Positions 1 to 7,854 of a DNA stretch of 64,000 nucleotides are shown here, piece after piece. The number at the start of each line of letters is the position of its first letter. Within the stretch, counting starts at the first letter, position 1. The stretch is taken from contig CAWGNT010000013.1 of assembly GCA_963824085.1 (NCBI GenBank), positions 248,001 through 312,000 on the forward strand, given 5' to 3'. Source of the DNA: JARRNE01 sp963824085 (lineage in GTDB: Bacteria > Pseudomonadota > Gammaproteobacteria > Chromatiales > Chromatiaceae). The notes under the pieces are model-generated. The model was not told the DNA's origin. It did not search any database and saw only the letters and a list, made by a program, of their open reading frames with translations. A program made the position numbers and the translations under genes.

Positions 1-93
1 GAGGACGACCGAGACAGGAATCCGGGTATCCTTGATGCATACCTGCCCGTGGCAGACGTTTGGATCGGTAGAGATATGGTCACGCCATTTCAT
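1..93 (-). CDS. DUF433 family protein, N-terminal part (cut by window edge)
   Basis: This short leftward reading frame starts at an ATG at 93 and runs off the window. Its 31 visible residues begin MKWRDHISTDPNVCHGQVC and continue with a CIKDTRIPVSVVL-type stretch. That is the usual start of DUF433 proteins (DPxxxxGxPCIxGTRIPV), a small helix-turn-helix family often found as the antitoxin-like partner of a PIN-type toxin. A GAGGA element sits about 10 bases before the ATG. The partner gene, if present, would lie to the left of the window. The family assignment comes from recall of the motif. Confidence 0.7.
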   Translation of the reverse strand, partial: MKWRDHISTDPNVCHGQVCIKDTRIPVSVVL

Positions 94-459
94 AGTGTTT
101 TCGTCCTCAGAGGGGTCGCCGTAGTGACGATGTGCCGGAAAACGGCGTCGATCGCAACTTAGGCTAGGCTCGTCCGTCGAGTTGGGCAAGTCGCTTGTTC
201 CCATCGCCGCCGCCCTTCGGCGGCGTCCACGCAGGCGAGTGTTATGTCGAGGCAAACGGCAGCTTCCGTTCTCTAACCTGCCGCTGACCGGACATGACCG
301 AGCGTCCGAAACTGGCCGATTAGAGACGGGAGCATCCGCCCGCGATACTGCCCCGCATGGACGTGCTCAACCCCTCTCTCGTCGACTCGAAAGGGCAAAT
401 GCATGGACGAGCAAGCCGCGGTGTTCAAAGGTGTCGATTGCAGACGTTTCTTTCGCTAC
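94..459. other. Intergenic stretch without a recognisable gene
   Basis: Small GC-rich open frames exist here, but none has a ribosome binding site or recognisable protein features. A short hairpin of the form GCCGCCG-CCCTT-CGGCGGC lies near 208-226. Nothing else could be supported. Confidence 0.5.
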
Positions 460-1014
460 TCATTGACGCAGAACGCGAACACCAGAACCAACGCGTTGTC
501 CGACGTATTGGTGCACTACGTTCAAATACTCTCTTCCGATCCGCGTTCTTCGTTTGGCGACAAACCGGATGACTCCTAGAACCTTCACAATCTTCTCTGG
601 GTCAACGCCTTCCAAATCCTCCATTATGCACTTGTCGACAAACTGAAACCCCCTCGAAGCAATCTGAGCTTCCTGGTCCAGTTGTTCGTCTTGGAAATGG
701 TATTTGTCAATAAGCAGCTCAATAATCCTGATCGCATCGCTGTCCTTAAGGGCTCCCTTGTTTTCCACGTCGTATGCGCATAAAGCGCCCTCGATCGAGT
801 TTCCGTAAGATTCAAGTTCTACGTTCCCATCCATGTCAGAAACAGAATATGCGGGTACTTCACTGTATCTTCTCGTTGGTTTCTGATAATAAACACACCC
901 AAAGCACAACGCTCCTGTTCTTGTGCTTCCACAGCATTCGCTACAGATCAGACCATCAGAGACCACGCACTTCCTCTTCCCTTTCCTCGACTCGCATATC
1001 GGGCACTTCGCCAT
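460..1014 (-). CDS. Hypothetical protein with N-terminal cysteine-rich zinc-ribbon-like motif
   Basis: This is a 184-residue cytosolic protein. Its first 42 residues hold eight cysteines in paired form: CPIC, then a lone C after a basic KGKRK stretch, then CSECC, then CFGC. This looks like a treble-clef or zinc-ribbon metal site. The rest is acidic-basic and mostly helical, with no signal peptide or membrane segment. The ATG at 1014 has a strong AGGAGG 7 bases upstream, which fixes the start. The cysteine motif resembles one found at the start of many uncharacterised bacterial proteins. I do not recognise a function. Base composition is lower in GC than the nap/nos genes, which suggests an accessory gene. 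Confidence 0.8.
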   Translation of the reverse strand: MAKCPICESRKGKRKCVVSDGLICSECCGSTRTGALCFGCVYYQKPTRRYSEVPAYSVSDMDGNVELESYGNSIEGALCAYDVENKGALKDSDAIRIIELLIDKYHFQDEQLDQEAQIASRGFQFVDKCIMEDLEGVDPEKIVKVLGVIRFVAKRRTRIGREYLNVVHQYVGQRVGSGVRVLRQ

Positions 1015-1289
1015 CTTGCCTCCTGCTTGAGTTTCGCCGGCCGGTTGGGGCCCTTGCCGGTCAGCCTTGTTTTACGGATCTTACACTCCTTCCCTTGCTC
1101 ACGGCTGTCGGTTGCGATGTCCGCTGCTGGCCGACTGCAGGTCATGGCCCGAGCCCAGAGCAGCCCCCACGCCGGTCTGGCTACCGGTTGGGTGCAAGGC
1201 AGGCGGCGTGGGCGGTGTTTGCCTCCGCGACTCTGGTGAAGGGCGAGCGGGCTCAGCCCCTGAGCCCGCGGGGTCCTATCCTGTCCGCT

Positions 1290-1535
1290 ATGGACGACCC
1301 GAGCAACTTCATCGGCGACTTCCCCGCAGCGATCTTCGCGATCCTGGCCTTCTGCGATGCCTGCGAGCACAGCGGCCTGCGCGACCGTGCGAAGGTGCCG
1401 ACTGGCGCCAGCATCCAAGACCTAACGGCCAAACTCCACTGCTCACCCTGCGGCGCGCGCGAGGCGTCGATCCGGATCGTCTACGCCGGAGCGGGCGGAT
1501 TCCACTATGGCGGCATGTCGCCGGTCTTCAGGTGA
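1290..1535 (+). CDS. Small two-CxxC protein, possible zinc finger
   Basis: This 81-residue protein starts at the ATG at 1290 and stops with TGA at 1533-1535. It contains CDAC near residues 22-25 and CSPC near residues 51-54, so two paired-cysteine knuckles about 29 residues apart could bind one zinc. It ends in an IRIVYAGAGGFHYGG-type stretch. I recall similar short proteins in other proteobacteria, always uncharacterised. The Shine-Dalgarno is weak, so the call rests on the paired CxxC motifs and on a protein-like composition that differs from the surrounding noncoding DNA. Confidence 0.6.
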   Translation: MDDPSNFIGDFPAAIFAILAFCDACEHSGLRDRAKVPTGASIQDLTAKLHCSPCGAREASIRIVYAGAGGFHYGGMSPVFR

Positions 1536-1697
1536 GTATCTCAGGGAGTAGGGCACCGCCTTACTGCACCGTCCGGCTCGCCCACCCTTCGTGCACCACA
1601 ACATCCAGCGGATGATCGTTCGTTATACCGCCACCAATCCGGCCTGGTCTGAACGGTTATGGAGGCGCTTGCCGCCAGGACCGTGACCCTCCGCCTC

Positions 1698-1730
1698 GAC
1701 GATATCGGGCGCGCGGCGCGCGATATCGTC
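1698..1730. repeat. Perfect 10-bp inverted repeat
   Basis: GACGATATCG at 1698-1707 is repeated in inverse as CGATATCGTC at 1721-1730, with a GC-rich centre that can also pair. It lies just past the 3' end of the leftward small gene at 1768-1929 and could end its transcript, but there is no T-run. Confidence 0.5.
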
Positions 1731-1767
1731 GCCGGAAAGTGCGCGGCCGGATCGTCACGAAGATTGC

Positions 1768-1929
1768 CTAGCCGCCACCTATCCGCGCGATGGCCGGCCA
1801 CAGGCCGAGGACGCCGACGACAATCAGGTAGATTGCGACCACGTAGTTCAACAAGCGGGGCATCAGCAGGATCAAGATCCCAGCGATCAGCGCGACCAGC
1901 GGCTGGATCATCACGGCAGATATTGTCAT
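1768..1929 (-). CDS. DUF3096-like small membrane protein
   Basis: This 53-residue gene is easily missed because of its length. The protein begins MTISAVMIQPLVALIAGILI, followed by a proline kink (LLMPRLLNY) and a second hydrophobic helix (VVAIYLIVVGVLGL), then a short tail. The two-helix hairpin with QPLVALIAGILIL and PRLLNYVVAIYLI is the signature I recall for DUF3096, a family of tiny inner-membrane proteins of unknown role. A GGAGGTGA ribosome binding site lies 7 bases before the ATG at 1929, which makes translation likely. It is one of three very small leftward membrane-protein genes in the first 3 kb. Confidence 0.8.
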   Translation of the reverse strand: MTISAVMIQPLVALIAGILILLMPRLLNYVVAIYLIVVGVLGLWPAIARIGGG

Positions 1930-2235
1930 TTTGGCGTCACCTCCGCTCGCCGCACGGCGGCGCCGCGACCCAAGCGAGCGGAGAGATTATGCCCAAACAA
2001 TGAATGATGGTCACAGGCAAGCACCGGGGCGGTGCATCGCGCAGGGCGGGCTGGGGCCAAGCGAGGTGAGGCGGCGAGACAGAAGATGGTGACGCAGGAG
2101 GCCGAAGGAGTCATCCGCGCGCAAGCGCCCAGCACGAAAACGCAGAGCGAGACCCCTGGCGCCGGGAGTCCAGCGCTCGGACGCTCTGTCTAAAAGGAGT
2201 GCCGCGAGCACCCTCCGCTACCGCGCCCCCTGCGC
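1930..2235. other. Intergenic stretch without a recognisable gene
   Basis: Roughly 300 bases separate the DUF3096-like gene from the terminator at 2236. The short open frames here are arginine-, proline- and alanine-rich in every phase, as expected of GC-rich noncoding DNA. I can support nothing here. Confidence 0.5.
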
Positions 2236-2265
2236 ACAAACAAAAACCCCGGCACCTGGCCGGGG
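2236..2265 (-). terminator. Rho-independent terminator, leftward
   Basis: Read on the minus strand, GCCGGGG (here CCCCGGC at 2247-2253 and GCCGGGG at 2259-2265) forms a 7-bp stem with a short loop, followed by a run of T (A-rich 2237-2246 on plus). It lies directly past the leftward small gene ending at 2312. A near-identical hairpin with the same A-rich flank occurs at 3246-3273. Confidence 0.75.
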
Positions 2266-2311
2266 TCTTCTGTGCCGCCCGCCCGCACCATGGGCAGACG
2301 GTTGAACCCAT

Positions 2312-2526
2312 TCATCGTGGTATCAAAGAATACCCGCGGCGACGGGGTGTGTGGCCGCCACGACGGCCCAATAGGCTTGCTGCCCAAGAACGCTGATGCG
2401 TATTGCCGTCGCTCCTCGGGCGACGTGCGGCCCCCCTCGGGGCCCGGATCATTGCCGTGGCAAAAACGAACCCGCCGCTCATGGCAACGGAGAAAATACC
2501 GGCGATGGTCAATGCGTCAAAGCTCA
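2312..2526 (-). CDS. Small hypothetical protein with one membrane helix
   Basis: This frame of about 71 residues begins MSFDALTIAGIFSVAMSGGF with a hydrophobic first 30 residues, followed by a basic, low-complexity tail. An AGAGG element lies about 8 bases before the ATG at 2526, and a good terminator follows. The N-terminal part looks like a real membrane-anchored small protein. The C-terminal 35 residues (arginine-rich) look less convincing, so the true protein could be shorter or carry a frameshift. I do not recognise the family. Confidence 0.45.
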
Positions 2527-2776
2527 TAATCGTGCCTCTTATCCTGGTCATGCAGTGCAGCGCTCGTAGCAGCGCTTTGGTCTCGCCCACTGACCCTGCC
2601 GTCTTGGAAGACATCCTTCCACGCGGTGGTGCCAATGGACAGAAACTACACTCCTTATGAGCTGTTATATTAGCATAAGGTGAACTACTAATATGTAACG
2701 AGTTGTTACGCCCGGTGGCGCCGCACTGCCAGAAACACCGAATGCTGTAACAACTACAACCCAAGCACACCGCAAC

Positions 2777-2806
2777 GAAAAAGCCCCGGCCAAAAAAAGT
2801 GGGGCT
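2777..2806 (-). terminator. Rho-independent terminator, leftward
   Basis: AGCCCC at 2782-2787 pairs with GGGGCT at 2801-2806. On the minus strand the stem is followed by TTTTTCG. It lies about 45 bases past the stop of the leftward gene at 2849-3058. Confidence 0.7.
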
Positions 2807-2848
2807 CGCACCTCTACCAAAACCAGGAAGTCCCCACCCTCCTCCTCG

Positions 2849-3058
2849 TCACCGATCGGTGGAGTATGAGACCTTCCACGTCCAGAAGGTGAGTCCGCCC
2901 AGAACCACCGCGGCGACCATGCTCGGCCACAAGGGCATCCGGTAGCCTCCAACGAGCACCACGACTTCCGGGAACATGAGTACCCGCGTCAACTGCGCCA
3001 AGCAGATGAGGCCGAATACCGTGCCCCCGACCCGCAACGCGAAAACATGGGAATGCAT
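2849..3058 (-). CDS. Small inner-membrane protein, two helices, unknown function
   Basis: The protein is 69 residues long. It starts MHSHVFALRVGGTVFGLICL and shows two hydrophobic segments (about residues 8-35 and 47-60), the second followed by FWTWKVSYSTDR. A strong AGGAGG ribosome binding site lies before the ATG at 3058, and a terminator lies just past its stop, so it looks like a complete single-gene transcription unit. I do not recognise the family. It belongs to the run of very small membrane-protein genes in this accessory stretch. Confidence 0.7.
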   Translation of the reverse strand: MHSHVFALRVGGTVFGLICLAQLTRVLMFPEVVVLVGGYRMPLWPSMVAAVVLGGLTFWTWKVSYSTDR

Positions 3059-3814
3059 ACATCTTCCTCCTGTTACTTCCGGTTGTTCTCAGCCCAGCGT
3101 AACGCGGTCTAACGCACACGGCGAGAGGCACGAGGCACCTCCCTCGCGCGACGCATATCCACCCTTGTCACGTGTGCCTCTCCTGAACCCCTGGGGTGCG
3201 TCTCCTCTCCCCATCCCTGACGTACGCGCACTTCAAAACCGCCCCAAACAAAAACCCCGGCACGAGGCCGGGGTTGACTGCTTTCACGGGCGCGGGCACG
3301 CCCTTACCCAACTCCCTCCAGCGGCTCTACCCAGCCCCAAAAGCCCGACCCCCCGTACCAAAATTCGGGAGGTTGCGGGCATAGCAAGTGCCAGAGGTGG
3401 CGCGTTCGCGCGAGATCGGCCCCAACCGGCCTTCGCTTAAGCACCGGGGGCAGAGATCCAACGGCTGGAGGGCTTGGGGAAGTCAGCGTCGGCTGTGGGT
3501 TTCATTGCAGTCGGCGTACAAGGCGTCATCTATGGGCGCAGCCGGCCGGTTCCAGGCAGTCAGGGTTTCGAGGCTGAGTGACGGCAAGTGGCTTGGGGCC
3601 GGTTGCCAGGGGTTCGCGATCTTTTCTGATCCCTTTGCTCGAGGCGAGCAGGGTTCCCCTGTCAGCGCAGTTCTGGAGCTCTGCCGCCAGTGACGGCTGC
3701 GTGGTGGCCCCCATGGCTGCCGGGGCCTGTGATCCGGGCCTCGCGGCCTATGACGGCTTCGCCCTCGCACCGGCAATTGGCTGATAATTGCCGACACCGA
3801 GGAGCACAGCAGCC
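3059..3814. other. Long intergenic stretch, one terminator-like hairpin
   Basis: Between the small membrane gene and the decayed transporter, the frames on both strands are GC-driven and lack ribosome binding sites or recognisable motifs. The only supported element is the hairpin at 3246-3273. The spacing suggests lost genes. Confidence 0.5.
3246..3273 (-). terminator. Terminator-like hairpin, second copy
   Basis: CCCCGGC at 3255-3261 pairs with GCCGGGG at 3267-3273, preceded by ACAAAAA. It shares both stem and A-rich flank with the hairpin at 2236-2265. No convincing leftward gene lies immediately to its right, so it may be a leftover from a lost gene or a duplicated module. Confidence 0.6.
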
Positions 3815-4679
3815 ATGACCAGCCAAACCGCGGCCACCGAGCGCGCCACTCCCCAGGCCCTGGAGGCCCTTTACAACCGCATCACTGGCGACGAAGACGC
3901 CCGGGTGTGCAAGGACATCCCCGAGTCCGCCTGTCACGACCAACCGCGCAACTTCTTCGCCTATCTCGGGGCTAATCTGCTCGGTAAGGTGGCGGACGAG
4001 ATTGCGAGTGCGAAGCTCGTGATCCCCTGGCTGTTCGGAGCGCTCGGAGTCCCCGCGGTCTTCACCGGGCTCTTGGTGCCGATCCGCGAGGCCGGGGTGC
4101 TAGGGCCCCAGCTTGCGGTGGCTGCGGCGGTGCGTGGCCTGCCCATCCGCAAGGGGGTATGGCTGCTCGGCGCCGTGCTTTCGGCAGCCAGTCTGTTCGC
4201 CATGGCCGTCGCGGCCTTGTCACTGAACGGGACCGAGGCGGGCCTGGGCCATCCTTGGCGCCATGGTCGTCTTCAGCCTGGCGCGTGGCTTGTGCTCGGT
4301 ATCGGCGAAGGATGTGCTCGGCAAGACGGTCTCCAAGAGCCGGCGCGGGGCACTGATGGGCTGGAGTGCCGGGCTTTCGGGTCTCGCCGTACTCGCCGTC
4401 GGGTTTGTGATCCGGCGCGCCTGTCTCCTGTCAGTTGCCCTGGCACCCCCCTTCTACGTGCTGATCGCCCAGGGGCGTGCGGGCGGGGACTTACTCGGGC
4501 TCGGTGCCCTGATCGTAGCCAACGGCCTGGCGACCAGTCTGTCCTCTCCCTTCTGGGGTTACTGGAGCGACCGCTCCAATCGTCAGGTAATGGCTGCTGC
4601 GGGAACCGGCGCTGGGCTGCTGGGGGTCTTCACCTTCCTAGCCGCGACCCTTGACTGGGGCCGGCCGATCCTGACATGA
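3815..4679 (+). pseudogene. MFS transporter, frameshifted and internally deleted
   Basis: The frame opens at the ATG at 3815 with a GAGGAG upstream. It encodes a typical MFS permease N-terminus with NFFAYLGANLLGKVADEIAS, then PWLFGALGVPAVFTGLLVPI and a third and fourth helix. Near 4240-4262 the reading frame shifts by one: the homologous protein continues as VVFSLARGLCSVSAKDVLGK in the frame from about 4260. After LAVLAVGFV the sequence jumps straight to ACLLSVALAPPFYVL. This skips the roughly 70 residues that family members carry there. It then ends early at a TGA at 4677-4679, after a late helix. A frameshift, an internal deletion and a truncation together mark a decaying gene. Confidence 0.8.
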
Positions 4680-5079
4680 CTAGCTTCTTCCACAAACTGA
4701 CGGAGCCAACCGAAAATTCGTGCGCGTGAGCCCGTGTAGCGGGCGCGACGCGCATCGGCTCTGCGGCGAATCAACTCCTCTTTCGGGGCTTTTCGCTGGT
4801 CCGCGCGAGCCAGCACTTCAAGCGCGAACGGGCCGGACAATGACCGGCGGGTAAGTCGATCACGACGTCGGTTACGACCTGGGGGAGAACGGTGCCTGTC
4901 GGTCGTGACCCAGAAAAACCTCGTCAAGAGGTCTGATATTCGGTATCATCCATTCGGTGCAGTGTTTTCTTGTAGTGTTCCGGTAGTACCTCTCTCCGCA
5001 GTGTGTGGCAGATCCTCCCGTAATATCTCGACAGTCGCCTGCATACACACGCGTTCAATTTCATCCAGAGGTAACCGTA
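4680..5079. other. Intergenic region with probable long cspA leader
   Basis: The right part, from about 4930, is AT-richer and probably holds the cspA promoter and a long 5' leader, as is usual for cold-shock genes. On the minus strand about 4680-4880 encodes a peptide with ELIRRRADARRARYTGSRAR and FGWLRQFVEEAS. It looks protein-like but has no clear start, so it may be a gene remnant. Confidence 0.45.
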
Positions 5080-5283
5080 ATGGCTACAGGTACAGTTAAG
5101 TGGTTCAGTGACGAAAAGGGCTTCGGCTTCATCGCCCCTTCCGACGGCACCAAGGACGTCTTCGTCCATCACAGCGCCGTCCAAGGCAGCGGCTTCAAGT
5201 CGCTGGCCGAGGGACAAACCGTCTCCTATGAGGTCGAGCAAGGCCAGAAAGGCCCCAGCGCGACCAAGGTAGTTCCCCAGTAA
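5080..5283 (+). CDS. cspA: Cold shock protein, CspA family
   Basis: This 67-residue single-domain nucleic-acid-binding protein begins MATGTVKWFSDEKGFGFIAP. Both RNA-binding motifs are intact: RNP1 as KGFGFI and RNP2 as VFVHHSAV. The protein has the usual length and a TVSYEVEQGQKGPSATKV end. AGAGGTAA lies 5 bases before the ATG. CspA proteins melt RNA secondary structure in the cytoplasm during cold or stationary adaptation. The upstream 150 bases are free of genes, consistent with a regulatory leader, and two hairpins follow the stop. Confidence 0.95.
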   Translation: MATGTVKWFSDEKGFGFIAPSDGTKDVFVHHSAVQGSGFKSLAEGQTVSYEVEQGQKGPSATKVVPQ

Positions 5284-5292
5284 GCCACTGCG

Positions 5293-5345
5293 CCAGGTGC
5301 CCGCCACCTGGTGAACAAGCCCCGCCTCACGGCGGGGCTATTGCG
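5293..5345 (+). terminator. Double hairpin terminator after cspA
   Basis: CCAGGTG (5293-5299) pairs with CACCTGG (5305-5311). A second 9-bp stem, AGCCCCGCC (5318-5326) with GGCGGGGCT (5331-5339), follows, then ATTGCGCTTTCG. The second stem is a good intrinsic terminator shape for cspA. Confidence 0.75.
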
Positions 5346-5623
5346 CTTTCGCTCCGTCGTAGGATGTCAGCGAAGTCTGCTGACAAATTTACACTGCGCC
5401 TCTCAAATCCTTCGGGACACATGCGGAGCACCGTTGGGCTAGCGAGAGCGGCCGTCCGTGCCGCCAGTCTACGACTACAAAATCGCCCGACATCCTTTGG
5501 AACCGAGTTGGTTCCGACCCCCTTTGCACAAGTCGCTTCGCGACCCGTGGCGGACATCTGGGCTGCTGCTAACGCCGCAAATTACCGGACGCAAATGGAA
5601 CGCAGCGGAATTTGTGGTCCGAG

Positions 5624-6457
5624 TTAATTTGCCTTGTTGGAAGCGCCATTTTGATTTGAGTTATTGCTTGTTATCTTTGGACAAAAATCAAACCACGTGC
5701 AAATAAGCCCCTTATATGGGGTATAAGGAGTTTCGAATGTATATGACGAGATGCTATCCCACCGAATGAATGTTGGTTTGTCATCTTTAGCAAGATACAA
5801 CAAGCCACTTTCGAATCCCCTCAGATATGTGCCCTCGATCTTTGTCCCATTGCCAACTGGGCTTATCGTGATGCTACTCTTGTGCCGGAAAGCTGCATCA
5901 GTTCCAGCACTGTATCCCGCAGCGTAGGCGAGAATTGCAGCGGCCGGTAAGTATTTGAAAAGCAACTGAACCCTCTCATTTCGACGCAATTGAATTAAAG
6001 GTGTTGCATAGCACCAATCTGCAAAAACAAGCCACAAGATAGCGAAAGCTACTGTGGGAATGGATGAAGCAACATCACCGACGAAAATATAGCTTAAAAC
6101 CCATAAGACACAGACCCATAAAAAAAATTTGTACGGCCGCTCTCTAAACCTTCGAGTTTTATCTGGATCTTTTGAGCTATTAACAATCTCTTCTTCGGTA
6201 AGCCCTTTTTCGATGCGTTGAATTTGAAATTCCCATGCGAGATAAAAAATGAAAGCCCCAAGCAATGGGGGAGCCCAAATTAAACCGGTTCGAAAATGAT
6301 CTGCGATACTAGATGGTATATCGCGATACCCAACCCCCAAAGAGTGAAAGAATCCCCAGTCGTAAATTAACGAGACCAAAAATCCAAAGATCACGAAGAT
6401 GCCGGCCAACTGGCTGATATCCTGCACTGTCATAGATGGCTTCATTGGTTCGGTCAT
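5624..6457 (-). CDS. Multi-pass membrane protein of unknown function
   Basis: The protein is about 277 residues long. It begins MTEPMKPSMTVQDISQLAGI and has a first membrane helix at about 12-33. A loop carrying GVGYRDIPSSIADHF precedes further helices near 58-76, 108-126, 130-150 and 170-188. A soluble C-terminal domain rich in beta-type sequence follows (SSITISPVGNGTKIEGTYLR). The region is visibly AT-richer than the nap and nos genes, which suggests acquisition from elsewhere. There is no strong Shine-Dalgarno; the start could also be the second ATG at 6445. No family recognised. Confidence 0.7.
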   Translation of the reverse strand: MTEPMKPSMTVQDISQLAGIFVIFGFLVSLIYDWGFFHSLGVGYRDIPSSIADHFRTGLIWAPPLLGAFIFYLAWEFQIQRIEKGLTEEEIVNSSKDPDKTRRFRERPYKFFLWVCVLWVLSYIFVGDVASSIPTVAFAILWLVFADWCYATPLIQLRRNERVQLLFKYLPAAAILAYAAGYSAGTDAAFRHKSSITISPVGNGTKIEGTYLRGFESGLLYLAKDDKPTFIRWDSISSYTFETPYTPYKGLICTWFDFCPKITSNNSNQNGASNKAN

Positions 6458-6638
6458 AAGCTTCTAACAGTGGAATGGACTGACGTCGGCCTTTGATGCG
6501 CTAGGTGGACATCTGTCTAGCGCGATATTAGCCGACCGGGGAACCCGCGAAACTCTACCGCCCCAAGCGGCCACCGGCTAGCCGCGGACACCTAGCTTCG
6601 TCTGTGGTCGTTCAGGGTCCGCGTATGGCCGGCAGGAG

Positions 6639-7421
6639 TCATTGAAGACAACACTTTTTGTACTTCTTACCGCTCCCACATGGGCAGGGATCGTTTCTTC
6701 CAACCTTTTCCCGCTTCAGGCCATCCTGCTTCGTTAGCCCATAAATCTTCTCCAGACTTGGCCGTGGCGTGCTCCGATCTTTCCTTAATCCGAGCTCGAT
6801 TTCGACATCCTCAATGTCTCCACAGGCAAAAAGGTCAACATTACCACTTTTGTAGAGGCCTCGAAGTGTTTCGATAGACTCTCGCGCCTCAAGCGTGACC
6901 AGCGCACTGACTGCACAGCCGTTCAAAGTCGAAAAATTCGCGTCTGGGTCGCCCAGATAATCCGTAATGATCGTGACTACGCGGTTTCTTGTCGATGGAT
7001 CCCGTCTTGCAATTTCCTCTAAAGCACCTAATGCCATCATCCGAGCAAGCTCTGCATGACTATCATCATCCAGGAAGTCGGTTAGCGGGTCTATGACATT
7101 TTCCCCCAGCATTGCCAACACTATGGGCAGCTCTTCAGCTGCCCAATCATCGTCACAGAGGGTATCGAACAACGCAATTAGGGGATCGATCGCACGTGGA
7201 TTTCCCAATTGGCCAAGGGTGCGCCGCGCATGTAGTGGCACCCAAACTTCGTTACTCTCAGGAGATGCACGGGTCATCGAGGCATCAGTCGCCAGGTTAA
7301 GCAAATCGTCGACGTCTTCCTCCGTGATTCCATATTGCTTGTAATCGGGCCAGTCGGCTCGAGGTTTCCGAGGTTTTCCCAACTCGAGAAGGGCGTCGAG
7401 GTGTCGTTTCTGTTGTGTCAT
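6639..7421 (-). CDS. HEAT-like repeat protein with C-terminal SEC-C zinc motif
   Basis: This is a 260-residue soluble protein. The C-terminus, GRNDPCPCGSGKKYKKCC, is a full SEC-C motif (CPC...KKCC), the zinc-binding tail also found at the end of SecA. The middle (about residues 60-200) is helical and repeat-like, with RRTLGQLGNPRAIDPLIALF and ALGALEEIARRD, resembling HEAT/PBS-lyase repeats. Such proteins are usually binding adaptors. Like its neighbour at 5624-6457 it is less GC-rich than the respiratory genes. There is no clear ribosome binding site before the ATG at 7421. Confidence 0.8.
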   Translation of the reverse strand: MTQQKRHLDALLELGKPRKPRADWPDYKQYGITEEDVDDLLNLATDASMTRASPESNEVWVPLHARRTLGQLGNPRAIDPLIALFDTLCDDDWAAEELPIVLAMLGENVIDPLTDFLDDDSHAELARMMALGALEEIARRDPSTRNRVVTIITDYLGDPDANFSTLNGCAVSALVTLEARESIETLRGLYKSGNVDLFACGDIEDVEIELGLRKDRSTPRPSLEKIYGLTKQDGLKREKVGRNDPCPCGSGKKYKKCCLQ

Positions 7422-7854
7422 TGTTGAGGTTGAATCTTTCGAACGCCAGTGAAATATCCCTTACCCGGGGAGTAATCGCTATGTATGATACCAAAGCTTC
7501 ATGAATACCTGCGTATAGCAAGCACTTGGCAAGTCAGGGCCGATGGTATTGCCCCCTCCGCAGAGTATAAGAAGATCTTACCCTGCTTTCCTGGCCTCGT
7601 CTGCCGTAGCGTCCGCTTCTGTCCGCTTGTTGCGAGCGGAACCACCCGACACGACCGAGGGTTGTCTACCCGGCGGGAAGCGGCAGCGGCGGTGATGGAA
7701 TTCGGCAGCGTCGGCGCGGATTATTCTGAGATACTTCGGTGAACTAGACTGAGCGCTAACACCAGTCGCGTCTATGATTTCTGCCGCGATTGGCCACAGT
7801 AGACTCGGTGCCGGTTACTTCGGATGCTCGCGCTCCCAAGCCCGCAAAGAGGGC
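7422..7854. other. Intergenic stretch without a recognisable gene
   Basis: It lies between the promoter side of the SEC-C gene and the 3' end of the ABC transporter gene. I see no supported reading frame, hairpin or repeat here. Confidence 0.5.

Noticed and set aside
1659..1760. Short plus-strand peptide starting MEALAARTVTLRLDDIGRAA, possible ribbon-helix-helix antitoxin
   Set aside because: The resemblance is limited to one short stretch, it overlaps a palindrome and has no ribosome binding site.
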